DNA of 64,000 bases from Legionella lansingensis (GTDB taxonomy: Bacteria > Pseudomonadota > Gammaproteobacteria > Legionellales > Legionellaceae): NCBI RefSeq assembly GCF_900187355.1, contig NZ_LT906451.1:2415001-2479000 (forward strand). The letters are read 5' to 3'. This document shows positions 54,925 through 64,000 of the stretch, piece after piece (positions within the stretch are counted from its first letter, which is position 1; each line of letters starts with the position of its first letter). The translations under genes were made by a program, and so were the position numbers. A model generated the notes under the pieces. That model did no database searches. It had not been told where the DNA came from and worked only from the letters and a program-made list of their open reading frames with translations.

Positions 54925-56545
54925 TGAACAAATCCCAACAGAGTTTTGTGGACAAATGCTTGCTCCACTTATGCCGCTGAGCATCCGCTTCTTCGCTGTG
55001 CATATAAACAAGCAATGCTTCCTTTTCTTCTTGAGAAGCAAGTTTTGGCTCAAAATTTTGATGTGTAATCAATAACTCCATTAATTCCAAATTCGTCAAG
55101 TTATATTCTTTAAATATAGCAGTTAAGAGTTGTTTAAGGTTCAAATAGGGAACCACGATCGGTAAAGAACGGATTAAAAAGGTATTTTCGCTCATTAAAT
55201 CGATCTCAATCCCAATCTGGTTTAGTTGACTTTCATACCGATGAAAATGATTTGCCTTAGATGGTTCAATACTGTGTGTAACTGGAACCAATAAGGGACG
55301 TCGCACCAAGGGCCATTTTTGCTTCATTAGAATAGACTTTAACCAAGCGTGTTGTAAGGACAAGACATCGATCAAGTACGGTTTTTCATTTATCATCACC
55401 AAAGCAAAAGAGTCATGTAAAGTAATCCATTTTTTGCATATAAGGGTATCCAAATCATTTTTATGATCTTTGATTGAGGATGAAAAACGTGGCTCTCTAA
55501 TTGAAAATCTATCTTCTATCGTTTGTTCTATTATCTTATATGAGTCTATTTGTTCCGGTGCTTGTAATACCCGCTGGATTTGAGAACTCACAAAATCATG
55601 CACTAATCTCGGTTGCTGAAAACGCACCTCATGCTTGGTAGGATGAACATTGACGTCAACGTCTTCTGGGTTAAGGCTTAAGTATAACAAATAGGCTGGA
55701 TAACGACCGGGGTGTAATAAGCCCTCATACGCTTGCTTAACAGCATGGCTAAGCAATTTGTCTTTCACCATCCTCAGATTAATATAAATCCATTGTTTAT
55801 CATTTTGACTCCGTTGGAATTCTCCCCTACCTATCCATCCAAAGAGCCGCATCTTCAGATGCTCTACTTCGATATATGCTGATTGTTCGAGAAAGCTTTT
55901 ACCAAATATCCTGCGAATACGAGCTTGCTTGCTTTGATCGTTATGAGCACCAGGCAAATGTAATAATTTTTTATCATTATGATTCAAGGTTATTGTAATT
56001 TCAGGAGCACTCAGTGCAAAACGTTTCACGACTGTTTCTATTGCTTGTAATTCAAGACGTTCAGTTTTTAAGAATTTTTTTCTAACTGGAGCATTAAAAA
56101 AAAGATCACGAACATCAACCGTAGTTCCTTGAGATCTTGCACAAGGCTGAATGTTTATTGTTTGGCCGTCACTCACTAGTCTCATGGCATCTTGTTGCTC
56201 TGGGGGTTTTGAACTGATAGTCAGACGTGAAACTGAGGCTATACTAGCTAAGGCCTCTCCTCTGAAGCCCATACTTGCGATTGAATATAAATCTTGTAGT
56301 TTGCGGATTTTGCTTGTGGCATGCGGGGCAATAGCGAGTGGCAAATCCTCAGCAATGATGCCTACACCATTGTCACTGACTTTAATTTGATTCACTCCCC
56401 CATGACTGATGTCAATATGAATAATGCTGGCGCCAGCATCGAGTGCATTTTCTAGTAATTCCTTTACTACAGACGCAGGGCGTTCGATCACTTCTCCCGC
56501 AGCAATTTGGTTAGCCACTGCCACTGGTAGTTGCTGGATTCTCAT
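54917..56545 (-). CDS. mutL: DNA mismatch repair protein MutL
   Basis: A 542-residue GHKL ATPase. ENALDAGA, DNGVGI and SMGFRGEALASIASVSRL form the ATP-binding site, and VNVHPTKHEVRF ends the N-terminal domain. The C-terminal dimerisation domain is present, but the linker is short, making it smaller than E. coli MutL (615). It overlaps amidase and miaA, within nnrDE-tsaE-amiC-mutL-miaA. Confidence 0.95.
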   Translation of the reverse strand: MRIQQLPVAVANQIAAGEVIERPASVVKELLENALDAGASIIHIDISHGGVNQIKVSDNGVGIIAEDLPLAIAPHATSKIRKLQDLYSIASMGFRGEALASIASVSRLTISSKPPEQQDAMRLVSDGQTINIQPCARSQGTTVDVRDLFFNAPVRKKFLKTERLELQAIETVVKRFALSAPEITITLNHNDKKLLHLPGAHNDQSKQARIRRIFGKSFLEQSAYIEVEHLKMRLFGWIGRGEFQRSQNDKQWIYINLRMVKDKLLSHAVKQAYEGLLHPGRYPAYLLYLSLNPEDVDVNVHPTKHEVRFQQPRLVHDFVSSQIQRVLQAPEQIDSYKIIEQTIEDRFSIREPRFSSSIKDHKNDLDTLICKKWITLHDSFALVMINEKPYLIDVLSLQHAWLKSILMKQKWPLVRRPLLVPVTHSIEPSKANHFHRYESQLNQIGIEIDLMSENTFLIRSLPIVVPYLNLKQLLTAIFKEYNLTNLELMELLITHQNFEPKLASQEEKEALLVYMHSEEADAQRHKWSKHLSTKLCWDLFNA

Positions 56546-57918
56546 GTGACAGCAGGAATAATCAATCGTTGACCAGCTTTAAGTTGGTCTCCTGACAAAT
56601 GATTGGCTGCCTGGATAGCAGTAACTGAAACATGATACCTGGCTGCAATTTTTGCAAGAGACTCCCCCTTTTGTACCAAATGAATATTACCCCTATCAGG
56701 ACCACTGCCAGCTAATGCTTCAATACGTGTTCCATGAGGAGGATAATCCCAGAAATAACGTTTTAACCCCTCAAAAATAGCCTGGGTTAAACGTATCTGA
56801 TAATTGGGATTGGTTAAATTCCTTTCTTCTCGTGGATTAGAGATAAAGCCTGTTTCGATTAAAATGGAAGGAATATCAGGGGATTTCAATACCATAAATC
56901 GTGCTTGCTCCACTCTCTGATTATGTAAATGGGTGATTCGATTCAAATGACGCAATACGCGCTCTCCCATATGCAAACTGGCGCCTATTGTAGCTGTTTG
57001 AGATAAATCGATTAGCACCGTACGTACTAGGCCACTTTGATCATCCAGTTGTGCTAAATTGACCCCCCCCAATTCAGAATAGTTTTCTTTCTCAGCAAGC
57101 CAACGGGCCGCTTCACTCGTTGCCCCTGATTGTGATAAAGCAAACACGGATGCCCCGCTTGAATGCTGGTTAATAAAAGCATCAGCATGGATAGAGATAA
57201 AAATATCCGCATTATACTTCCTGGCAATATTCAGGCGCTCACGCAATCCGATATAATAATCGCCATTACGCGTCAATACAGCCCTCATCCCGGGTTGCCT
57301 GTCAATAATTTGCTTGAGTCTGCGAGCTATCGCCAGGGTCACATTTTTCTCTGCCGTTCTCCTTGGTCCACTGGCACCAGGATCTTTCCCCCCATGACCA
57401 GGGTCGAGGACCACAATAACATCGCGCAATGCTTTTTGCGGGGCATGCTTTACCACGATTGGATTAGACGCTTTTTTTATGGCCGAACCTTTTATAGTTG
57501 GGTTGATAGCAGCAGGTGTTCTTCTTAACTTATCATTGGCCGTTAGGTCCAAAGAAAAACTGTGTCTTGCCGCGGCTGACTTATGTAATGGCTTGGTTTT
57601 GGTAGTAACGAGCCGATTGACCTCAAAGACCAATCGCAACGTGTGAGGGTTAGGATGTCCACTGCGGATATATTTGATTAACTCCTTACCAAGATTAACA
57701 CGATTTAAGTTAACAGCTAAATCCGTATTTTCGAAATCAATAACAACTCGATTAGGGTTTGTCAACGTAAATACTTTGTGAGCCACTGCACTATCAAGAG
57801 TGAAAAGCACTGTAGGCTGGGCTCCTTGTTGCTTTATGTCTATAGACAGCAATTTTGCGGCCATGGCGATGGAGGAGACTGCCAAAAGTAAACAGAATCC
57901 AAGAATGCGCACACTCAT
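56542..57918 (-). CDS. amiC: N-acetylmuramoyl-L-alanine amidase with AMIN and LysM domains
   Basis: A 458-residue periplasmic amidase. Signal peptide about 1-20, AMIN domain about 22-110, a Pro/Lys linker, Amidase_3 domain about 167-390 (VVLDPGHGGKDPGA, SIHADAF, and the late ILIETGFISNPREE with the zinc/catalytic Glu), and a C-terminal LysM repeat (HLVQKGESLAKIAARYHVSV). Architecture fits AmiB/AmiC, which act at division under FtsEX control; ftsEX is also in the window. Confidence 0.92.
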   Translation of the reverse strand: MSVRILGFCLLLAVSSIAMAAKLLSIDIKQQGAQPTVLFTLDSAVAHKVFTLTNPNRVVIDFENTDLAVNLNRVNLGKELIKYIRSGHPNPHTLRLVFEVNRLVTTKTKPLHKSAAARHSFSLDLTANDKLRRTPAAINPTIKGSAIKKASNPIVVKHAPQKALRDVIVVLDPGHGGKDPGASGPRRTAEKNVTLAIARRLKQIIDRQPGMRAVLTRNGDYYIGLRERLNIARKYNADIFISIHADAFINQHSSGASVFALSQSGATSEAARWLAEKENYSELGGVNLAQLDDQSGLVRTVLIDLSQTATIGASLHMGERVLRHLNRITHLHNQRVEQARFMVLKSPDIPSILIETGFISNPREERNLTNPNYQIRLTQAIFEGLKRYFWDYPPHGTRIEALAGSGPDRGNIHLVQKGESLAKIAARYHVSVTAIQAANHLSGDQLKAGQRLIIPAVT

Positions 57919-58382
57919 CTCTCACCTGCAAGGCATGACAAAATTCTTTCTCCAGTGGGACTTAATGCTTTTATTGTTAGCAAACGCCCACTCCCCTTGA
58001 TGGCAAAATTAAAGTTAATATCACTCGCCCTCAAGAAATTCCAAGCCCGCTCTGGCCATTCAATACAACATACGGAATCTTCACGAAAATAATCTCTGAA
58101 ACCAATATACTCCAGCTCTGCCTCATCGTGAATACGATAAAGATCAAAATGATGTATTTGGGCGTTATTACATTGGTAGCTTTCAATAAGAGAAAAAGTG
58201 GGACTTTTCACTGCTGACTCGATTCCTAGAGCTCTTAGCATGGCTCTTATAAAAGTGGTTTTTCCTGTGCCAATTTCCCCACTAAACGTTAAAATCAATG
58301 GAGGAGTTAAGCAGTTGGCCAAGCTAGCAGCTAACAATTCACTGTGAGTCTCATGAGGAAGAATGACATCAAGTTGGCTCAT
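57915..58382 (-). CDS. tsaE: tRNA threonylcarbamoyladenosine biosynthesis ATPase TsaE
   Basis: A 155-residue P-loop protein. GEIGTGKTTFIRAML is Walker A, then SPTFSLIESY and HFDLYRIHDEAELEYIGFRD, and CCIEWPERA is Walker B-like. It is needed for t6A37 on tRNA. It overlaps nnrDE and amiC by 4 bases each. Confidence 0.94.
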   Translation of the reverse strand: MSQLDVILPHETHSELLAASLANCLTPPLILTFSGEIGTGKTTFIRAMLRALGIESAVKSPTFSLIESYQCNNAQIHHFDLYRIHDEAELEYIGFRDYFREDSVCCIEWPERAWNFLRASDINFNFAIKGSGRLLTIKALSPTGERILSCLAGER

Positions 58383-59890
58383 TCGCTACTACCTATTGGT
58401 TGATTCACGTGCTGGTGTAAGTAGGGCATTAAATCACTGGCCAAAAGACCGCGCTCTCCCAAAGTTGCTGCTGCTGCATCACCCGCCATGGCATGAATCC
58501 ATACCCCCAATCTGGCTGCCTCGGCAAGAGAGAGTCCTTGAGCGGCTAAACCAGCAATGACTCCACTCAAAACATCTCCCATCCCAGCACTTGCCATACC
58601 CGGATTGCCAGCACTACATAAATAAACCTTCGACTCATCAGAACAGATAATTGTTCCAACTCCCTTAAGAACGACGTTTCCTCCATACTGGTTTTGTAAT
58701 AAGACTGCCGCCTGATAGCGATCTTTTTGAACCTCAGCAGTCGAGCAATGTAACAGCGACGCTGCCTCACCTGGATGCGGTGTCAAAATCCAATTATCAT
58801 CATGCTGATGGTTGTTTGCTAAAATGCGTAGCGCTTGAGCATCAATAACCATGGGCAATTGGGAACTAATTGCCTTAGTAAATAAGGCTTGAGCCCACTC
58901 GTCCTCTCCCAATCCAGGCCCAATAATGCATATCGTGGCACGAGTGATCAAAGAAGACAGCTGTTTAATTTCATCAATACCATAAAGCATGGCTTCAGGC
59001 AAAGAAGGTAAAACATGACTGGCATATTCTGGTCTTGTGGCTATCGTAACAAGCCCTGCTCCTACACGTAATGCAGCTTTTGCTGCCAGACAAACAGAAC
59101 CCGGCATGCCATGGCCACCACCTATGATTAAGACATGCCCAAAATGCCCCTTGTGCGAGTTTTTTGGGCGTTTGGGTAACACCAGTTGCAAACTCTGATC
59201 GAGCAAATAAGCTGCTACCGGAATTGTTGATAAATGATGATCCAACATTAGACTATGACAAACGATTGTCCCGCAATAATCAGGACCATCCAAGGTGAAC
59301 AGACCTAATTTTCGTCCTATAAAAGTAACCGTTGTTGTAGCACGAACGCATACTCCTAAAACACTTCCTGTATCAGCATTCAAACCGGATGGAATATCCA
59401 AAGCGAGTACAGGAATTTGGCTATCATTAATCTGATTGATTGCGGTCGCAATAGGTCCTTTAACATCCCCTTGCAAGCCTATACCTAATAAGGCATCAAT
59501 AACCAAGTCAGTATCACCGTCAATTGGTTCATCAAGGGGTTGGCAATGCACACCTGCAGCTATTGCAGCTAGAGCTGCATGACATGCAGCGGGAGGTAAG
59601 TTTTCTGCTGTTTTATGCTGATTGACAATCACAGAATAGCCTTGCTCATGAGCAAGGCGAGCAAGCACATAACCATCACCAGCATTATTTCCGCTGCCAC
59701 AAAATATCGTCAAATGTTTTGCTTTTGGAAAAAGCTGGGTCAGCGTAAAAAAAGCACCAGAACCTGCACGCTCCATGAGCTCATCTTCTGAAAGACCTAG
59801 ATCGGCAGTTACTAATTGCTCGCATAAGCGAATATGCTCTACCTGGTATAGAGGAATCTTTGCACTTGTCATAGTCTTCATATACTCCAT
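58379..59890 (-). CDS. nnrDE: Bifunctional NAD(P)H-hydrate epimerase/dehydratase
   Basis: A 503-residue two-domain repair enzyme. The N-terminal half (YjeF_N) has FCGSGNNAGDGYVLARL and DALLGIG; the C-terminal half (ribokinase-like, from about 225) has LIIGGGHGMPGS, LTPHPGEAA and GNPGMASAGMGDVLSGVIAG. It restores hydrated NADH/NADPH. First gene of the operon ending with the heptosyltransferase. Downstream in-frame ATGs at 59881 and 59872 are possible starts. Confidence 0.93.
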   Translation of the reverse strand: MEYMKTMTSAKIPLYQVEHIRLCEQLVTADLGLSEDELMERAGSGAFFTLTQLFPKAKHLTIFCGSGNNAGDGYVLARLAHEQGYSVIVNQHKTAENLPPAACHAALAAIAAGVHCQPLDEPIDGDTDLVIDALLGIGLQGDVKGPIATAINQINDSQIPVLALDIPSGLNADTGSVLGVCVRATTTVTFIGRKLGLFTLDGPDYCGTIVCHSLMLDHHLSTIPVAAYLLDQSLQLVLPKRPKNSHKGHFGHVLIIGGGHGMPGSVCLAAKAALRVGAGLVTIATRPEYASHVLPSLPEAMLYGIDEIKQLSSLITRATICIIGPGLGEDEWAQALFTKAISSQLPMVIDAQALRILANNHQHDDNWILTPHPGEAASLLHCSTAEVQKDRYQAAVLLQNQYGGNVVLKGVGTIICSDESKVYLCSAGNPGMASAGMGDVLSGVIAGLAAQGLSLAEAARLGVWIHAMAGDAAAATLGERGLLASDLMPYLHQHVNQPIGSSE

Positions 59891-59976
59891 TATGCCCTAC
59901 CAAAAACTCTTCTTAGATTCAGACTGATCCTCAGTCATGTTTATAAACTATTTGAAGGGCATCGCGTCATTGAACG

Positions 59977-60378
59977 CTACTCCTTCTTTTTTACCAGAGT
60001 TAAAGCAGGTTTGCGTGCTTTGGAGTCTGTTCCTGTCTTTGCTGGCGGAGGTGGCTCATTGAGGTCCTCACCAAATTCCATGCCTTGCCCATTTTCCTTG
60101 GCATAAATAGCCAAAACCGCCGCAGGGACAATAAAGATTTGCATACTTTCACCAGAGAAACGAGCCGTAAAGATAATTCTGTCATTCTCAAGATGTAAGC
60201 CGCGACACGCTTTAGGAGAAATATTCAATACGATTCGATCGCCTTTGACATATTCTTGCGGGACTTGAACACCAGGATAACTGGCATTTACAAGGATGTA
60301 AGGAGTCAACTCATTATCGACGATCCAATCGTATATCGCACGAATAAGATAAGGCCTGTTAGAAGTCATTTTCATCAT
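59977..60378 (-). CDS. sspB: ClpXP protease specificity-enhancing factor SspB
   Basis: A 133-residue adaptor: PYLIRAIYDWIVDNELTPYI and NISPKACRGLHLENDRIIF form the SsrA-tag-binding fold, with a low-complexity tail and a C-terminal ClpX-binding peptide (ALTLVKKKE). It delivers SsrA-tagged proteins to ClpXP. The ATG overlaps the sspA stop by one base. Confidence 0.95.
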   Translation of the reverse strand: MMKMTSNRPYLIRAIYDWIVDNELTPYILVNASYPGVQVPQEYVKGDRIVLNISPKACRGLHLENDRIIFTARFSGESMQIFIVPAAVLAIYAKENGQGMEFGEDLNEPPPPAKTGTDSKARKPALTLVKKKE

Positions 60379-60998
60379 TAGGCTGCCCTTAATTGCCTCT
60401 CAGCGTCGGTCAGGCTGGTTTGAAAAGAGTCGCGCTTAAACAAACGCTGCATATAGGCATTCAAGCCTTTTACCTTTGCTGGGATGTCTATGCCCAACTG
60501 AGGTAAACGCCATAATAATGGAGCTAAGGCACAATCTAATAAAGAAAACTCATCACTTAAAAAATAAGCTTTGTCAGCAAAGACTGGTTCAAGATTAGTC
60601 AAGCTTTCAAGCAAGTATTGACGTGATTGCTCAACTTCGCGACCTGCTTTAATATTTTGCAATAAATAATACCAATCCTGCTCAATTCGATGCATCATTT
60701 TTCGCGCTTCTGCTCGTGCAACAGGATAAACCGGTAATAACGGCGGATGAGGAAAGCGTTCATCCAAATACTCCATGATAATACGAGCTTCATACAGCAC
60801 TAATTCTCTATCTAGAAGTGTAGGAATAGTTCCATAAGGATTAATAGCAAGCAGATCGCTGGAAACATCACCTTGTTTGGCATGAAGAATTTCGACGTTT
60901 ACCCCTTTTTCAGCCAAAACGATACGAACCTGATGACTATAAATATCATCGTTATCAGAATATAAAGACATAATCGTGCGTTTTGCCACAATAGCCAT
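60378..60998 (-). CDS. sspA: Stringent starvation protein A
   Basis: A 206-residue GST-fold protein that binds RNA polymerase. MSLYSDNDDIYSHQVRIVLA is the thioredoxin-like N-terminus (without catalytic Cys/Ser), followed by PYGTIPTLLDRELVLYE and an all-helical C-terminal domain. ATG 60998 is chosen because GAGGAG lies 7 bases upstream. It forms the usual operon petABC-sspA-sspB. Confidence 0.94.
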   Translation of the reverse strand: MAIVAKRTIMSLYSDNDDIYSHQVRIVLAEKGVNVEILHAKQGDVSSDLLAINPYGTIPTLLDRELVLYEARIIMEYLDERFPHPPLLPVYPVARAEARKMMHRIEQDWYYLLQNIKAGREVEQSRQYLLESLTNLEPVFADKAYFLSDEFSLLDCALAPLLWRLPQLGIDIPAKVKGLNAYMQRLFKRDSFQTSLTDAERQLRAA

Positions 60999-61118
60999 CA
61001 ACAAACTCCTCGTCAGCTGTTAATCATACTTTTCGGTATGTCAAAGGGGTTTCATTTTATCACAAATTTGCTCAGGGTGATGATAGATATAAGACAATTT
61101 TCTTACTCGTTGTTTTAC

Positions 61119-61865
61119 CTAATGTATTTTTGTCCAGTATACCCTCTTTAACTGATAAGCCACGATAAGGAAAATAAACAAAAATACAAGCACAATAGCT
61201 CCGATATGATAGCGTTCTAATCTTGCTGGTTCAGCCACATAGGTGAGAAAAGTAATCAAATCCTCTAGGGTGCTATCAAATTGTCTTGAATTCATTTCAC
61301 CTTGTTTCACCAGAACAAGATGTGATATTGGTGCTCCTGGTTTCTGACCCTCAGTGACTGCCTCTACTTGGCCTATAAGAGGTTCAAAAATATTTGGCAT
61401 GGCCACATCAGGTACCAATAAATTATTCGTGCCAAAAGGCCTCTTTTTATCTACATAAAAACTTTTCAAGTAGGTGTAAATCCATGAAGGACCACGTTCG
61501 CGGGCCGTTAACGACAGATCGGGTGGCACCACCCCAAACCATTGAATAGCATCTGTTTTAGGCATAGCGATTTGAATAGGGTCGTGGATTTTCCCACTCG
61601 TAAATACGAGATTATTGAATAATAAGTCTTGGTCAATATCACCAGCAAATGTAGTCAACCCTAAGTCTTTTGCCATGCGGTTATAACGCATATAACGCAA
61701 AGAATGGCAGCCCGAGCAGTAATTCATGTATATTTTTGCACCACGCTGCAACTTTGCTGGATCTTGCACATCGATGTGCACAGGGAGCATGGCAACATTG
61801 GTGTCAGCCCATACTAGCGAAGTCAGCATTAATCCCAAAAGACAGTAAAATGGATTTTTATTCAT
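61119..61865 (-). CDS. petC: Cytochrome c1 of the bc1 complex
   Basis: A 248-residue c-type cytochrome. ATG 61865 gives a clean signal peptide (about 1-20, ending LVWA). Heme motif CSGCH is at 50-54, a distal Met-containing region follows, and a C-terminal anchor (IGAIVLVFLFIFLIVAYQL) ends the protein. It overlaps petB by 4 bases. Confidence 0.95.
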   Translation of the reverse strand: MNKNPFYCLLGLMLTSLVWADTNVAMLPVHIDVQDPAKLQRGAKIYMNYCSGCHSLRYMRYNRMAKDLGLTTFAGDIDQDLLFNNLVFTSGKIHDPIQIAMPKTDAIQWFGVVPPDLSLTARERGPSWIYTYLKSFYVDKKRPFGTNNLLVPDVAMPNIFEPLIGQVEAVTEGQKPGAPISHLVLVKQGEMNSRQFDSTLEDLITFLTYVAEPARLERYHIGAIVLVFLFIFLIVAYQLKRVYWTKIH

Positions 61866-63073
61866 ACGCCTATCCTCTCGGGCACTCTTTTGTGACCTTC
61901 GTAACGCGTATACAGCGGCATAAATAAAAAATAAGCAAAATAAATTGCGGTGCAAATTCGTGCTAGATATTGCTTAGCCGGCGTCATAATCACCGTACCA
62001 AGATAGCCTAGAAGAAAAAAGCTAATGACAAAGGCTGCCAAAGCATATTTTGAATAATAACCTTTATAGCGCATCGATCGCACAGGGCTTCTATCCAACC
62101 AAGGCATGAAAAACAAAATGAAGATAGCCGCTGCCATAATGATAACCCCCAGTAATTTATCGGGGATAGCTCTCAACATGGCATAGAATGGGGTCAAATA
62201 CCATACAGGGGCAATATGATCTGGGGTAACTAGAGGATTTGCTGGTGTAAAGTTAGCGTGTTCTAAAAAATAACCACCCAACTCAGGTATAAAAAAAACA
62301 ACAGCAAAAAAAAGTATCAAAAATAGGATAATACCAACAAAATCTTTGACCGTATAATAAGGATGAAACGGGATACCGTCTAACGGTCTGCCATCAGCGC
62401 CGAGGGACTTTTTAATTTCTATTCCTTCTGGGTTATTAGACCCTACCTTATGCAAAGCAACGATATGTAAAAAAACGAGTACAAGCAGCAATAAAGGCAC
62501 ACCGATAACGTGCAAGGCAAAGAAGCGCTGTAAGGTAGCATTAGCCACATTGAAATCACCACGCAACCAAGTTGTTATTGTCTCGCCCAAATAGGGAATG
62601 GCGCCAAAAAGCGAAGTAATAACCTGGGCTCCCCAATAAGACATCTGTCCCCAAGGTAATAAATAACCAAAAAAAGCTTCAGCCATTAGCAATATAAAAA
62701 TGACCATGCCTATAATCCAAAGTAGCTCTCTTGGTTTTTGGTAGGAACCATAAAGCAACGCTCTAAACATGTGTAGATAGATAACAATAAAAAATGCTGA
62801 AGCTCCTGTGGAATGCATATAGCGCAGTAGCCAACCATAATTCACGTCACGCATAATGTATTCAATGGAATTAAAGGCTTGAGCGGCGGTGGGCGTGTAG
62901 AACATTGTCAACCATAAACCAGTTACCAATTGATTAATAAGAACAACGAGAGCTAGAGAGCCAAAATAATAATAGAAATTGAAGTTTTTAGGGGCATAAT
63001 ACTCACTGGCATGCGCTCGCCAAGTACTAAGCAGTGGAAAACGCGAATCAAGCCAATTTATCAATCCATTCAT
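61862..63073 (-). CDS. petB: Cytochrome b of the bc1 complex
   Basis: A 403-residue eight-segment protein. RYMHSTGASAFFIVIYLHMF and FALHVIGVPLLLLVLVFLHI contain the heme His pairs; GYLLPWGQMSYWGAQVIT is the Qo-site loop and the PEW-like element is present as PVWYLTPFY. It oxidises quinol and pumps protons. Second in petABC. Confidence 0.96.
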   Translation of the reverse strand: MNGLINWLDSRFPLLSTWRAHASEYYAPKNFNFYYYFGSLALVVLINQLVTGLWLTMFYTPTAAQAFNSIEYIMRDVNYGWLLRYMHSTGASAFFIVIYLHMFRALLYGSYQKPRELLWIIGMVIFILLMAEAFFGYLLPWGQMSYWGAQVITSLFGAIPYLGETITTWLRGDFNVANATLQRFFALHVIGVPLLLLVLVFLHIVALHKVGSNNPEGIEIKKSLGADGRPLDGIPFHPYYTVKDFVGIILFLILFFAVVFFIPELGGYFLEHANFTPANPLVTPDHIAPVWYLTPFYAMLRAIPDKLLGVIIMAAAIFILFFMPWLDRSPVRSMRYKGYYSKYALAAFVISFFLLGYLGTVIMTPAKQYLARICTAIYFAYFLFMPLYTRYEGHKRVPERIGV

Positions 63074-63079
63074 ACCGCA

Positions 63080-63700
63080 TTATCCTTGTTTCTTCTCTTC
63101 ACCGATTACAATCACGTGCTCATTAACGAAATAGTAAGGAGGAACTTCTAAATTAATGGGCGCAGGAACTCCTTTGAATACCCTACCAGCCAAATCAAAG
63201 GTGGATCCATGACAAGGACAGTAAAAACCTCCAGGCCAGTATGGACCAAGTTCATTAGGGATGGGCATATATTTTGGTGAGCACCCCAAATGTGTGCAAA
63301 TGCCAACCAAAACCAAGTATTCGGGATTGATCGAACGGAATTTGTTCTTCGCATATGAGGGTTGTTGCTCAACCAATGACTCAGGATCACGTAACTCATT
63401 TTCCTTGCCACTTAGGGTTTGCAACATCTCTTTTGTGCGCCTGATTATCCAGACAGGCTTTCCTCGCCATTCAACTGTCACTTGTTGACCGGGTTCCAAC
63501 TTACTCAAGTCAACTTCTACGGGAGCCCCAGCAGCCTCTGCCTGTGCACTGGGTAGCCAAGAAGAAATAAAAGGAGTTAATGCACAGGCCACACCTACAC
63601 CGCCTAAGATGCCTGTGGTTGTTAATAAAAACTTCCGCCTTTGCTCATCAATTTCTTCTTCGGTCACATTCTCATTAGTGGTGGGATCATTATCAATCAC
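63080..63700 (-). CDS. petA: Ubiquinol-cytochrome c reductase iron-sulfur (Rieske) subunit
   Basis: A 206-residue protein starting with GTG at 63700. RRKFLL near 21 is a Tat signal, followed by a membrane anchor, then the Rieske ligands in CTHLGC and CPCHGS. First gene of petABC, so the promoter lies in the 300 bases to the right. Confidence 0.95.
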   Translation of the reverse strand: MIDNDPTTNENVTEEEIDEQRRKFLLTTTGILGGVGVACALTPFISSWLPSAQAEAAGAPVEVDLSKLEPGQQVTVEWRGKPVWIIRRTKEMLQTLSGKENELRDPESLVEQQPSYAKNKFRSINPEYLVLVGICTHLGCSPKYMPIPNELGPYWPGGFYCPCHGSTFDLAGRVFKGVPAPINLEVPPYYFVNEHVIVIGEEKKQG

Positions 63701-64000
63701 GTTTCTTGTCCTGGTTTGTCCCTAACCTGCTAAAAAATTTAATTCAGTTATAACAAAGAATTAGGCATTTGAAAATGACAGCTTACAAGCTCAGTGAAAA
63801 AAAAGATGAAAAGAATACTTTAACTCGATCTCAAGTTTTAATTTTGACAAATCAAAAACCGAATTACTGTGGCGGTATCCATGTTCAGACTGACAGGATG
63901 GATCCCGCCGCCTGATCCCGGATAAAGTCCGGGAGCGGGAATTCGAAATCGCTTAACTTAATGACAGTACCCCAGAGGGGTAAGAAAATTGAATTATCGT
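63701..64000. other. Upstream region of petABC with palindromic repeat
   Basis: No gene is visible to the window edge. It should contain the petA promoter. A palindromic segment lies at 63903-63940: TCCCGC...GCGGGA arms around TCCCGGATAAAGTCCGGGA, similar in style to the other dispersed hairpins. Confidence 0.55.

Noticed and set aside
54917-55075. Extended N-terminus of miaA and opposing plus-strand ORF
   Set aside because: MiaA conservation begins at 54924; the extra part is an out-of-frame reading of the mutL end.

Overview
The window comes from a Legionella chromosome or a very close relative. The clearest evidence is a contiguous Dot/Icm type IVB secretion locus (dotD-dotC-dotB, dotA-icmV, icmW-icmX). 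It is supported by moderate-to-low G+C, a bacterial mevalonate pathway, ankyrin-repeat and coiled-coil orphan proteins, and promoters that match the PmrA box described for Legionella effectors. I do not name a species.

Layout. Positions 1-3290 are accessory: a winged-helix/nucleotidyltransferase plus HEPN gene pair, a broken tyrosine integrase and an IS481-like element. They end at the 3' end of tRNA-Arg(TCG), which is followed by two identical tRNA-Lys(TTT) genes. Positions 3682-14760 hold five mevalonate-pathway genes in two blocks (mvaK2/mvaA/fni on the minus strand, mvaD/mvk on the plus strand). Between the blocks lie an Mla-type lipid transport operon (STAS-MlaE, MlaF, MlaD, lipoprotein) and pal-cpoB-queE. 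Positions 14892-19232 hold an orphan protein, a DUF4142 protein, ftsB, an ankyrin protein placed between ftsB and eno, and eno. Positions 19490-22878 hold a DUF47/Pit phosphate pair, a MITE-like repeat, a small conserved protein and adenosine deaminase. An IS with doubled terminal repeats (23032-24600) sits directly upstream of a 1073-residue orphan membrane protein.

Positions 28073-35702 are mostly core genes: an RraA-family protein, rpoH, ftsX, ftsE, ftsY, two M16 peptidases and rsmD. The Dot/Icm block follows at 35791-43859, with dotB and dotA converging across only about 70 bases. Then come an amino-acid permease, a PuuE-like deacetylase with a GNAT protein, and a second accessory patch (47678-52389) with a small ankyrin protein and two large orphans. 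The right part is core again: heptosyltransferase, a zinc-finger protein, miaA, mutL, amidase, tsaE, nnrDE, sspB, sspA and the cytochrome bc1 operon petABC.

Most interesting signal. Three orphan genes, the 289-residue ankyrin protein, the 1073-residue protein and the 571-residue protein, are each preceded by a tandem direct repeat of the form cTTAATatT-N2-cTTAATatT. In all three the repeat lies exactly 7 bases before a -10-like hexamer; the third site is degenerate. This matches the PmrA regulatory element known for Dot/Icm effectors, so these genes are good candidates for undescribed secreted effectors encoded near their own secretion machine. A second system worth attention is the wHTH-MNT/HEPN pair, whose HEPN protein carries RN-x3-Y instead of the usual RX4HXY. 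Several families of short palindromic repeats are scattered between genes.
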